Shown here piece after piece: positions 45,601 to 53,194 of a stretch of DNA of 64,000 bases. The stretch covers positions 21,497,696 to 21,561,695 of the forward strand of contig OX243825.1 of the NCBI GenBank assembly GCA_945859605.1. The letters run 5' to 3'. A program made the translations under genes and the position numbers. Positions within the stretch are counted from its first letter, which is position 1. Each line of letters opens with the position of its first letter. Under the pieces are notes generated by a model. The model was not told the origin of the DNA, did not search any database, and saw nothing but the letters and a program-made list of their open reading frames with translations. This DNA comes from Lumbricus rubellus (lineage: Eukaryota > Annelida > Clitellata > Crassiclitellata > Lumbricidae).

Positions 45601-48600
45601 GAGATGTGGTTGCCGTCTGGGTAAGCCCAACTGCCGGTGTAATCTTTCTGCTTTCACCGACGTTCATTTCAACTTGATCCCGTTCCAAATTGACGCTAGA
45701 ATGTTCGTCTCTCACGTCATTCTGTTCGTGCCGTAGTATTTGATTTGCGTCAGGCGAACTGTTTTCCTTCACCTCAGCAGACAATGATGATGACGATTCT
45801 TCGTGTCTTGTGAGCATCTTCTTTCGAGTCTCTTCCTGCTCGACATTCTTCAACGTTTGCGTTCTTCTTGCGGAGTCTTGTTTCGACGACGCGACTTCAT
45901 TTGACGACGACTTCGACCAGAACCACGATGACTGCGACTTCTTTGTCGCCGTCGACATCTCATTCGGCGTGATACGAATCAACTCCTTGCGTTCGGGAAT
46001 CCTCGACGGGGAACCAGCAGAGGTGCTGGCTCCCTGCACGCCTACATTCGACGACAGAATACCGAAACCCTCTAGGCTCTGTCGACTACCGAAGGCAATG
46101 TTGGCTTCTGTCACGGCATTCTTTTCTGTCACGGCATTCCTTTCTGTCACGGCATTCTTGGCTTCGACGACCTTCCCACCAAGAACCTCAGGTTCTATCT
46201 TCGTACCACCTGGATTATGATCCACGTCATTTGTCTGCATCGTATGAGATGAGCGCAATGCATCATGGGAGTAAACTTCAACCACGTGAATCGACCCGGA
46301 AATGTCTGCTTTTGAGAGGCCGTCGCTAACTTTGCCAATTGCAACAGGGGTGCTGGTCGCAAGTTCCGGGTGAGTTGCGACCGAACTATTCGTCGAAGAG
46401 AAACTGTCCTCGGTGCAAGTCGCCGACTCGGCGTCGCTTCCTTTGGACGGCAAAGTCGAAGTCTCGGCGAGAGAGTCCGAGGACTTGCGATGCTGCTCGT
46501 TGTTCAGTCTCGCTCGTGTGGCGGCCACAACTCTAGCGACCTCATCCGCTGATGCTGGCACAATGTTTCGCTTTTTTCCTGAAACAAAAGGGTGTCCGTA
46601 ACTGTTAGCTTTTACTCGGAAAGTTCATTATAACCATAGGTTGTTCCTTCATCAGATCATTCAACACTACCAAAAATTGTTTATTATTATTATTGTTATT
46701 CACTTTTGATATAGCGCACCTTCAAGGTTTCTGCTGCTGCTCAGAAGTGCTCCCAGTTCAACAACGGCTAAATAAGGCAGTTTTCAAGCGAGAAAAGAAC
46801 ATAGTGGTGTGACCTCTGGGCACAAGGTGGAGTGCAACAGGGAGCCCATTCCAGGTTCTATGACCAGCCAAATAATGGGCACAATAATAGCATTTGTGAA
46901 ATTTAGAATTTGCTTAAACCAGCTGATGGTTTTTCCATATACAACTGGTACCATATGACACCTTGAGACGGTAGCAGATTAGTCCAAGTGCCCATCATGC
47001 AATACAGGCCATGTGCACTGACTTTTAATAATTTATAAATTCACCTCAAAAGCACTCATATCTAGAAAAGTGAAGCCATGCAAGAACTGAGTTGTAGTCA
47101 ACCAATCTTACCCAATAGTGTAGTCCTAAAAAATGAAGTGGGGAAACGCTCTTTATAATAATATCATTAGTAGTAGTAGTATTATTATTATTCCATTATC
47201 CCTGGAAAAAAGTGGGAGAACGGCGTTTCCCCGCGTTCCCCCCACTACACCACTGATCTTACCTATGACGGACTTCTGCAAGGCCAAAGCTTCAACTGTT
47301 TCGGTGAAGGCCTTGAAGGAATCAGATATTTTCTGGCCGTCACCTTTGGATTTTTCCGAACCATTCTGTTCGTCATCAAACTCAGCGTTGGCCCCTGCTA
47401 TCAAGGACCCCTACAATCAGCAATGAAACATCAACTTATTCCATTATGCTCTACAATCAGCAATCACACATTCACTTAATCCATCATGCTAACACATTGT
47501 ACAATGTACATGTCAGATAGTCACTAATTACCATATTCATTTATTTCTCACATTTGCTATAGCACCCCTTCAAGCTCGCTGCTCAGAGGTGCTCCCAACT
47601 ACAGCGCGGACACTGAATCGGAGTTTCACACCGAAGTGCATGAGCATTTGCGAGTGAAGGACTTCCTCCGGGTCCCTACATGGTGGTTTGAGGTGGATTC
47701 GAACCTAGAACTCTCCAGCTCCAAGGCACCGAACCCACCACTGGACCGCCGCATCCCGCAACGTCGTGTCACCTCCAGTCGTCTTTGTTTACCAATATGA
47801 TACAATACTGGTAAATGCGGTAACTAGAGCAATATATTTGGTGTTGCATTTATTATTATTATCATTATTAAATAAATTTGTAACGCACGCAAGGTCACAC
47901 CGAAATGTGAATCTGAGGCGCGGAAAAGTGTTGGCATAATTTGTCTCAATAATAAGGATTACTTACGTACTTAAATCTATGCTAAAATATGAATGTGTGA
48001 CTGAAGTTAAAACTCTGAGTGCGTACCTTGCTGACTGGTGAGACTTGAATGGGACCAACGACATTCATCTTCGACTCATCCATCACACGAGCCATGTGAT
48101 TGACTTGACTGAAATGAAACGAGTCTGCAACTGTAAATCAATCAATCAATCAATCAATCAATCCGCTTTAACAATGTCACACACAAGTTAAAACAGATTC
48201 AATCAGTTATTAAAATCAACGCAAAATGCAGGAAAAAGCTCTACATCCTGTTTTCAAACAAACTATGAACTCCAATAGTTATTACAAAACAAACTGCAAT
48301 TCAGCAAAAATTAAAATGTTGACAATGCAATTGCAGTTATACATTTATATCTAGCACCACTATTAAAGATATCCAAATCAGAAACATTCTCTATGCTTGC
48401 CTACATGATGCTAAATGATACTTTAAAAAATGTCTACAATTAGCAAGTGCTGTTCATGTAACCAGAAAGTCACCAGTGATGGTTCAGTTAAAATGTTCAC
48501 CCACGCACAAATGTCTGATGTAGAGCACAACCAACACATTACCATATTTAAACAACGAGACTGTACTAAAAGTGACTGGGAATCCAGTGCAGCTCATGAT

Positions 48601-50626
48601 TAAATTGTTAGCAGTTGGCAATGTTCATATTCAGCTGTAACTGGACACCACGAGTTTTAAGTTCAATGGTTTGTCAAAGTTTGCATGCAACTGTCAGATT
48701 TTGCCCTAAAATTTACACGTGGGATGCAGTATATACGAGAGGCGCTATATAAAATTTCCAAATATCAATTAAATTAGAATATAGTTGCAGGAGCTCTGCA
48801 GCTCCACCACGCATGTCCAGCACAAGCTGAACTTATTGCCTTTGTCGCGCATTCTCCATGACTCGCCTTACAACCTGGAATGGACTCTGTGTTACTCTTT
48901 GGCAAATGCCTATTAAGCTCTCTGTCTCATTTCTCACAGTTCTTAAGATTTATAATTGACTGGGGTTGGATTGGGAGCACTCCTGAGAAGACAACCGTGT
49001 ACTATTGTAGGGATCACATATATCAAATTACCAAAATAAATAGATAATTAAATAAATACCTATTTACTTACAGAATATAAAGGCTGTGCAGAATATAGTC
49101 TACAAACTTTCAGCCTATATATTTTACAATCTGAACCCAATCAACAGTACATAACTTGTTTACTGAAAACATGCGGTTGTGTTGCAATTCTTTGTTGCCT
49201 ATTGGTGGTCTCTGTACAGGGACAGTCTCACGTTGAGCTTGAGCTTGCCACTTTGCAATAACACTAAATTTATCCAAATGGTCAAACAGTGATTAAATCG
49301 GGCAGCTGTACAAATATCATGATCAACAAAAGCATATTGAAAGCATAAGCAGGAAAATGAAATACCACAGACATATTAGTTGGTCGAAAACAATCATAGC
49401 TCTGTATTTGATGAAGACAAAATAGGTAGAGTGGTGGAGATTCATGCTCTCAGAGTTTTGTCCAATAAGCAAAGGAGGGGGCATATGCCCAAAGCAAAGG
49501 GGGCATATGACCAAAGCCTCTTAAGCAAAGCGGGTATGACAACATTGGAAATTCAGATTGTGCATTACCTCCACAGCAAGAAGAGAGCCGATAAAGTCAG
49601 GCATTTAATTCACACATTCAAACCTAAAATCTAAACAATACTATCACCATATTGTTTCGAACATAGCCGTACATCAGTAATACCAAAATGAAATATTAGC
49701 CTCCAGAGAAAGAACTTATATCGTACTCAGCCAAAACAAAGTCTGTACAATATGGTTGTAGGTATTTTCTCATATAAAAAGCAACAGCAGAATCGAGCAA
49801 ATAAACTTTTCTAGCCACACTAAAGACTGTCCAGGCATCACACCATAGGTGGCTAAGGAGGATTCTACATATATATCGTGCCACGACAACATAACAAACA
49901 AAAGCATAAGATAGAAGACGGGACAAGAAGACTAGCAAAACATCATTAGAAAGAGAAGATTGAGATGGATGGGGCATGTTGTCCGTATGAACGAGGACCG
50001 AAGAGCCAAATAGGTGATGTCTTGGAATGCTGGAAGTAGAAGGAAGAGAGGAACACCATGATAGAACTGGCAGACACCATCAAAGATGACTTGGAGATGT
50101 CATGGGAAGAGGCTGAAGAACGGCAATGGACAGGGACGAGATTGGAGGAGATGTGTCGCCCGATGTGTAGACCTGCACGGGAAGGACTAAGTACTAAGTA
50201 AACTAAGTAAGCCACACCAAAAATCAATTCTGAGCAGAAGGCGCTCAACTCAAGCAGGCCATTTAACTCTTTAATGCCGGAGGGTATAGGATTTCCCATA
50301 CCATTTACTACCATTTCGGCATTAAAGAGTTATAAAGAACAAGCATGTATGTCCAGAACAGGCAAAGTTAAAAATAAACTAATATGCGCGCAGCAAATGC
50401 AGCAATGACATTTTCCTGTTGGAACTTGAGTACCAACTAGATCTCCATCTCACTGACCTCCGTATTGTTTGATTCGTCTTGATCGGACTGGAAAGCCTTC
50501 GGATCGATCTGCTTTGAAGTCGGAATCGTAAGAGACGAGATTGCTGAAGGAGTGGAGTTCGTCGGAGTCACCAAAAGCCTCTTCTTCAAAGTTGACTTGA
50601 TTCAGTGAAAGCTCAAACGGCTCCAT
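32245..50626 (-). CDS. GOLGA3: Golgin subfamily A member 3 (golgin-160) homologue
   Basis: Sixteen coding exons (5' to 3'): 50454-50626, 48027-48108, 47263-47410, 45048-46578, 44296-44683, 42581-43144, 40926-41669, 39880-40089, 38812-39043, 38151-38365, 37428-37706, 35795-35911, 34987-35115, 33941-34041, 33408-33521, 32245-32509. The phases all agree and give 1763 aa (human golgin-160 is ~1500). Golgin-160 is a peripheral Golgi coiled-coil protein involved in cargo trafficking and apoptosis signalling. The first ~590 residues are a disordered Ser/Thr-rich head; ~595 to ~1690 is coiled coil. The match to golgin-160 is clear where the coil begins (MEQILKEKVKLEGQ against MLQVLKEKMRLEGQ), at SIESDMMEREAAFAQMQ, at LALELEREKGRLAG and at KPLSFLQATLNGLRGEISSL. 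The start ATG at 50626 begins MEPFELSLNQVNFEEEAFGD, an acidic stretch; the 5' UTR exon is not placed. One intron (after exon 9) has a GC donor. Exon 4 carries a NAVTEK-type triple repeat at residues ~274-292. Confidence 0.93.
32561..32623. mobile_element. 63-bp piggyBac-like MITE in GOLGA3 intron 15
   Basis: TTAA (32557-32560), CCCTTTAATGCC..., GGCATTAAAGGG, TTAA (32624-32627). Terminal 12-bp inverted repeats are perfect. It sits 52 bp from the acceptor of the last exon. Nearly identical to 50267-50329. Confidence 0.85.
32640..32850 (-). mobile_element. L2-tail repeat with (GAAT)n end
   Basis: (CATT)n then AATTTATATAGCGCTTCTTC and ACTCAGAAGTACTCCCGACT, followed by a body containing AAGCCCATTCCAGACAAACG, like the bodies at 40117-40350 and 46690-46880. 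Confidence 0.65.
32905..33115 (+). mobile_element. tRNA-derived SINE, full length
   Basis: GGGGTACGGTGGCGTAGTGG (A box), GGGTTCCAGGTTCGAAGCC (B box), conserved body GCGTGAAACTCC...GTGTCCGCGCTGTAG, and tail GAGTGCTTGAAGGGGCACTG ending in an A-rich segment. Located in GOLGA3 intron 15, antisense to the gene. Confidence 0.88.
33186..33402. repeat. ATTGATTGAAC minisatellite abutting GOLGA3 exon 15 donor
   Basis: Alternating ATTG and ATTGAAC units over ~215 bp. On the minus strand it begins about 6 bases into the intron that follows exon 15 (33408). The MFNQS-repeat ORFs are translations of this array. Confidence 0.93.
33850..33900 (+). mobile_element. SINE tail fragment
   Basis: GAGAGTACTCCTGAGTAGGT then CTCTTGAAGGGGTGG and TATAAA: a diverged L2-type tail. 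Confidence 0.5.
35172..35370 (-). mobile_element. tRNA-derived SINE, full length
   Basis: Minus-strand: GGGGCGCGGTGGTGTAGTGG, a B-box region degenerate around CGAGGCTCGAATCC, the body with TCGGCGTGAAACTCCGATGC, and tail GAGCGCCTCTGAGTAGAGAG, CTTGAATGGGCGCTATAAC. Located in GOLGA3 intron 12. Confidence 0.88.
36126..36375. mobile_element. Probable hAT (Charlie-like) fragment
   Basis: CATTGGCTCTCAACTGGTGG, then TCCGTGGACCAATAGGGGC, resembles the CAGTGGTTCTCAAC start and subterminal sequence of hAT-Charlie elements. The right end is not recognisable. Confidence 0.45.
37209..37366 (+). mobile_element. tRNA-derived SINE, A-box end truncated
   Basis: Starts near the B box (GAGGTTTGAATCCACC) and continues through GCGTGAAACTCCGATGCAGT to the tail AAGCTTGAAGGGGCGCTATA. 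Located in GOLGA3 intron 11. Confidence 0.82.
37701..37850. repeat. 33-bp tandem repeat duplicating the GOLGA3 exon 11 acceptor
   Basis: Units of CATCAGCTGTCAATCAAAAG plus ACRTTAATTAAGT begin near 37701, 37734 and 37767, with further shortened copies near 37788 and 37819. On the gene strand each unit reads CTTTTGATTGACAG|CTGAT, i.e. a complete 3' splice site plus the first bases of the exon. Only the copy next to the exon (boundary at 37706) leaves the frame open; the others read into TAA. Confidence 0.92.
38405..38530 (+). mobile_element. Second tRNA-like SINE type, partial
   Basis: GAATGGTAGCACGGTGGCAT (A box) and GGTTTGATACC (B box) about 36 bp apart, in GOLGA3 intron 9. Body unlike the main SINE family. 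Confidence 0.45.
38806..38811 (-). promoter_or_regulatory. Non-canonical GC 5' splice site, GOLGA3 intron 9
   Basis: On the minus strand exon 9 ends CTGGCAG and is followed by GCAAGA, the usual form of a GC donor (AG|GCAAGT). Joining here in phase 1 gives LAGFLRSHTTLKEH, which keeps exactly the residue spacing of human golgin-160 between its LTG and LREH. The next GT downstream (AATG|GTTCCA) is weak and would insert three residues. Confidence 0.75.
39629..39672. repeat. (GAT)n microsatellite
   Basis: About 14 consecutive ATG/GAT triplets in GOLGA3 intron 8. Confidence 0.95.
39700..39868 (-). mobile_element. Diverged tRNA-derived SINE
   Basis: Minus-strand: GAGCGCAGTGGTGTAATGAT (A box) and GCAGGTTTGAATCCACC (B box), followed by a body related to, but distinct from, the main family (CACCCACAATTGTCTGTGAG). 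Ends 12 bp before the donor side of exon 8. Confidence 0.6.
40117..40350 (-). mobile_element. L2-tail repeat, type 2
   Basis: TTTATAAAGCGCCTTCTACT, then GTTCAGAGGCGCTCCCAGTG, then a body with GTATTCCAAAGAGAGGGGCC. It has no tRNA-like head and belongs with 11095-11345 and 46690-46880. Confidence 0.65.
40736..40758. repeat. (AAGT)n microsatellite
   Basis: Five to six AAGT tetramers in GOLGA3 intron 7. Confidence 0.9.
41670..42280. other. GOLGA3 intron 6, no further gene seen
   Basis: AT-rich intron. At 42000-42230 there is a more GC-balanced stretch (TGGGGGAGGGTGTGAAGACT...) that looks like an old repeat of unknown family. Confidence 0.5.
42468..42590. repeat. Diverged duplication of GOLGA3 exon 6 donor region
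   Basis: GTTAGAAACTCCAACTGTAC plus CTGGAGGACAG (42475-42505) and ATTAGAAATTCCAACCGTAA plus CCATACCTGGAGCACAG (42554-42590) are copies of one another. Each contains, on the minus strand, CTCCAG|GTA: the true donor at 42580/42581 and a decoy ~90 bp into the intron. Confidence 0.6.
43183..43513. mobile_element. hAT-like MITE in GOLGA3 intron 5
   Basis: Left end ATGGTTCCAAACCTGTGGCC and right end (reverse complement) GAGCTCCCAACCTTTTTGGA follow the CAGGGGTTCCCAAACCT pattern of hAT ends. Internal AAAAGTGGCCYTCG phrases are repeated. It abuts a piggyBac-type element, so the 8-bp duplication cannot be read. Confidence 0.55.
43518..44206. mobile_element. piggyBac-like MITE carrying an expanded TATACCTA array
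   Basis: TTAA (43514-43517), CCCTTAAACCGCC at the left, the exact complement GGCGGTTTAAGGG at the right (44194-44206), TTAA (44207-44210). The interior from ~43610 to 44100 is a degenerate TATATACCTATA array, which generates the Tyr/Ile-rich ORFs. Confidence 0.85.
46106..46160 (-). repeat. In-frame 18-bp triple repeat inside GOLGA3 exon 4
   Basis: Three consecutive 18-bp units encode NAVTER, NAVTEK and NAVTEA at residues ~274-292 of the disordered head. Confidence 0.9.
46690..46880 (-). mobile_element. L2-tail repeat, type 2
   Basis: ACTTTTGATATAGCGCACCT, GCTCAGAAGTGCTCCCAGTT, then a body with GGGAGCCCATTCCAGGTTCT. Located in GOLGA3 intron 3. Confidence 0.6.
47113..47255. mobile_element. 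hAT MITE inserted at the GOLGA3 exon 3 5' splice site
   Basis: Begins CAATAGTGTAGTCC and ends CCACTACACCACTG, related to the MITE at 26361-26731. Perfect 8-bp target duplications ATCTTACC lie at 47105-47112 and 47256-47263. On the gene strand that octamer is GGTAAGAT, i.e. the exon 3 donor itself (G|GTAAGAT), so the gene now has two copies of the donor, one on each side of the MITE. Confidence 0.92.
47551..47759 (-). mobile_element. tRNA-derived SINE, near full length
   Basis: Minus-strand: GCGGGATGCGGCGGTCCAGT (A-box end), GGTTCGAATCCACC (B box), TCGGTGTGAAACTCCGATTC, tail GAGCAGCGAGCTTGAAGGGG, TGCTATAGC. GOLGA3 intron 2. Confidence 0.85.
48130..48162. repeat. (AATC)n microsatellite
   Basis: Seven AATC tetramers directly upstream of the exon 2 acceptor region of GOLGA3. 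Confidence 0.9.
48165..49830. other. GOLGA3 intron 1, proximal part, no gene seen
   Basis: AT-rich intron with two tail fragments of L2 type (48733-48760 and 48968-49000). The 84-codon plus-strand ORF at 49380-49634 shows no recognisable domain and contains a near-duplicated phrase (GGGGGCATATG). Confidence 0.5.
49843..50215 (+). pseudogene. LINE ORF2 C-terminal remnant
   Basis: Frames interrupted by stops and frameshifts read RWLRRIL, then RRLRWMGHVVRMNEDRRAK, then SRRKRGTP, then DTIKDDLEMSWEEAEERQW. This is the conserved C-terminal tail of non-LTR retrotransposon ORF2 proteins (R.LRWxGHVxRM ... GrPxxtWxdxIkxDL ... sWeEA). No RT core remains. Located in GOLGA3 intron 1 on the opposite strand. 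Confidence 0.75.
50267..50329. mobile_element. 63-bp piggyBac-like MITE, twin of 32561-32623
   Basis: TTAA (50263-50266), CTCTTTAATGCC..., ending GGCATTAAAGAG, then TTAT. The interior (AGGGTATAGGATTTCCCATA, CCATTTACTACCAT) is the same as at 32561-32623 apart from about four substitutions. Confidence 0.8.
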
Positions 50627-50814
50627 AACCCCAAACAAAGAGAAATGGCTCTTGGAAGGCTACCACTTCCTAACACAAATTATGCATACAATTTTAAACA
50701 AACTACTGGCATAATGTTTGTATGCAACTGTACAATGTGTACACAATAGAATTCTGATGTACTATATAAAAATCAGTAACTGAAAAGGGATGTTTTAGCG
50801 GTAAGTAGTGACAT

Positions 50815-51003
50815 GACAATGACCAAGCACCCTTATTCATTGACTAAGCTCCCTGTTAACTGATCAAGCACATTATTTATCTACCAAAAGCACCCTTATT
50901 TATTGGTAAAAAACCCTATATATTGACCAAGTACCCCGCGTATTGATCAAGAACCCTATTTATTGACCAAGTGCCCTACTCATTGGCCAAGAACCCAGTT
51001 TAT
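50815..51003. repeat. ~23-bp degenerate minisatellite upstream of GOLGA3
   Basis: About eight units of the type ACCCTATTTATTGACCAAGT with variable spacing, 190 bp upstream of the GOLGA3 start codon (in its 5' flank, 5' UTR or intron). Confidence 0.75.
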
Positions 51004-51009
51004 TGCAGT

Positions 51010-52740
51010 ATATGGGATTGTGGTAAGGTCTATGGTGATCCAGTAACAACCGTGCAAGGCTAAAGATCACAGCCTCTCCATAATTGAATAGAATAGAGTA
51101 ACACCACATCATACTATATCTGTAAAGTCAGTAAGTAATATGATCACGAAAGCAGTAATGCTGGTGAAAAAATTAACCCTTATTGGGAAAAGTAAACATT
51201 ATAATAATTATTAGGAAATATTAGCAATGGTCAAAAATGACCTGTCAAACAAGCACAACATTTATAAACATCAGAAATTAGCCCTAACTGAATTAAATTA
51301 AAGTGTACGATTGTACGTGTTAGAAATATAAATTGCAAAGTTCCAAAACAGGCTCTCATGTCAAAGGAAGGATCACTATATAAATTCCTGCACGTCTGTG
51401 TTTTAAGAACTCGTGACAAGCTCTTAATTGTCTCTTAAACTTTCGTTTAGCACGTAATGAAAAATTACTCAGTTACTTTAGCGGAAGCATTAGCTTGAGG
51501 TAGTTGCTCTCTATTCTCTATGCTACACTGAAGCGGCCATATTGTTTCTCTTGACCACGGTCGCCACCGGATTACCGTCAACTTTTACCCTTCTTGTATT
51601 GCATTTATACTTCATATGGTTTAAAAGGCCTAATGAGGCAGTGGATGGTTTAACTTCTCAAAATGAAAGTCACGCCGGCTAGGGATGTGAATTGCCAGTT
51701 TTAAGGCACAAGACTATGTCTCCAATTGACTACTTATGAACAGATTTTATTCTTATACGGTCTAAATTCTACTAATCAGCAATCTGCATTCGTGTCTTCG
51801 TCAGCAGAATCATGAAACTGCCATCCATAAGCTGTTATTTTAAGCTAAAACTGTCTCCAAGGCGATTTATAAGCAATACCGGCAGTGGCGCTCAACAGTG
51901 GACGATAATTAATCAATTTAAACAAAACACACCAAAATCACCCGTTAAGCATCGGCTCAAACATATCAAACAACCATTTCAAAGCAGACAAAATTGAAGA
52001 TCTTTGCTGTGCAAAAACCTAGACGCAAAAATAGCTTTACTAAAAACGTAACGCTTTAGTTAGCTTTTTGTTATTATTTACTTTAGAACAACTGCCACAT
52101 CAACATCTCCTGTAACGAGATGTTGCACGCCTGAGAAATTTTTATAGCGCTTTGATTGATGCTAGACCAATCTGACAGCACTATCGTTTTCAAACAACCG
52201 AGGGATTATTTCAGCTAGGATACGATTATCTGAAATGTTGTTAACTTTCATCATTTTATACCTTTAACCAAGTTGTTATTTAGCACACGATGGCCCATGA
52301 ACAAATTGTACTGATTCAAATCGAAAGTCCTGCGCGATATAGGCCTAGGGCTAGTTCAGTAATTAATTTAACACGCATATGGACATCATATGTTATGACT
52401 CCAATATTTGCATAACAGGATATACAGAAGTTACATAAAAGTATGTAGGCTACATGCATGAGAATAAATTATGCTGGTCCCTATACTTATTTCACAATGT
52501 TTTTTATAATGTACTGGAAGTCTTTCTACACTGGTTCGTCCTTCGCCTGGGTTAAACCAATTATTGTTTTTTATCTTAAATTTTTCAATATTTATAGGCA
52601 TTTGCTTTCCACCAGAGTTTTGTTTTAAGAGCGCTTCTGAATAGTCATTCTAAAAGACTTGCTATAGAAATGCATAGAAATAATACATGGATGAGGTCAA
52701 AATCATAGATAGTTATAAAAACCACGTGATATTGTTAATC
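51010..52740. promoter_or_regulatory. Shared 5' region of the divergent GOLGA3 and LAMTOR3 genes
   Basis: No protein-coding exon seen. It must hold the 5' ends of both genes unless those lie further in. The least AT-rich part is 51480-51600 (GAAGCGGCCATATTGTTTCT, GACCACGGTCGCCACCGG), a plausible promoter core on either strand. A 9-bp inverted repeat (CAACATCTC / GAGATGTTG) lies at ~52101-52125. Confidence 0.35.
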
Positions 52741-52750
52741 TGATTTGTAT

Positions 52751-53104
52751 CAGGGTTGCCAGGTCGTCGCGAAAAGCGCGAATTGGGCGACTTTTGAAAG
52801 CGCTCGCGACTAAAAATTTCGTCCTCGCGACCTCGCGCTTTTTGGGCTACTTTTGAATTGCCTCGCGGTCGCGACGGCGACTTTTTTAGGCGACTTTTTG
52901 GGTTTTTTGAGCGAAAAAAAGAAGATTTTCCACGAGATTTCGATCGAAAGACTAAAAAACGGTCGTCAGAAATTTTGACGACCTTTTTTTAGTCATCAGA
53001 AGAAATTTTCGCGACCGAAAATAGAAAAGCTCGATGATCTCGCGATTTTCGCGACTTTTTTTCGTAATCTCGCGACAAAGTTTTCCCGAAATCTGGCAAC
53101 CCTG
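52751..53104. mobile_element. hAT MITE directly upstream of LAMTOR3
   Basis: Begins CAGGGTTGCCAGGTCG and ends TCTGGCAACCCTG, giving 12-bp inverted ends. Flanking octamers ATTTGTAT (52743-52750) and ATTTGTAG (53105-53112) match at 7 of 8. The interior is dense in TCGCGAC and GCGACTTTT motifs. It ends 90 bp before the LAMTOR3 start codon. Confidence 0.88.
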
Positions 53105-53194
53105 ATTTGTAGTGTTGTTTACTATTTTTCGTTCTAGAGTTCCTTTTAAATTTGTTGATTGTCGGCTTATGAAATTTATAACGCATAGTAAAAG

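Noticed and set aside
49380..49634. 84-codon plus-strand ORF in GOLGA3 intron 1
   Set aside because: No family resemblance; contains an internal near-duplication and no promoter or splice evidence.
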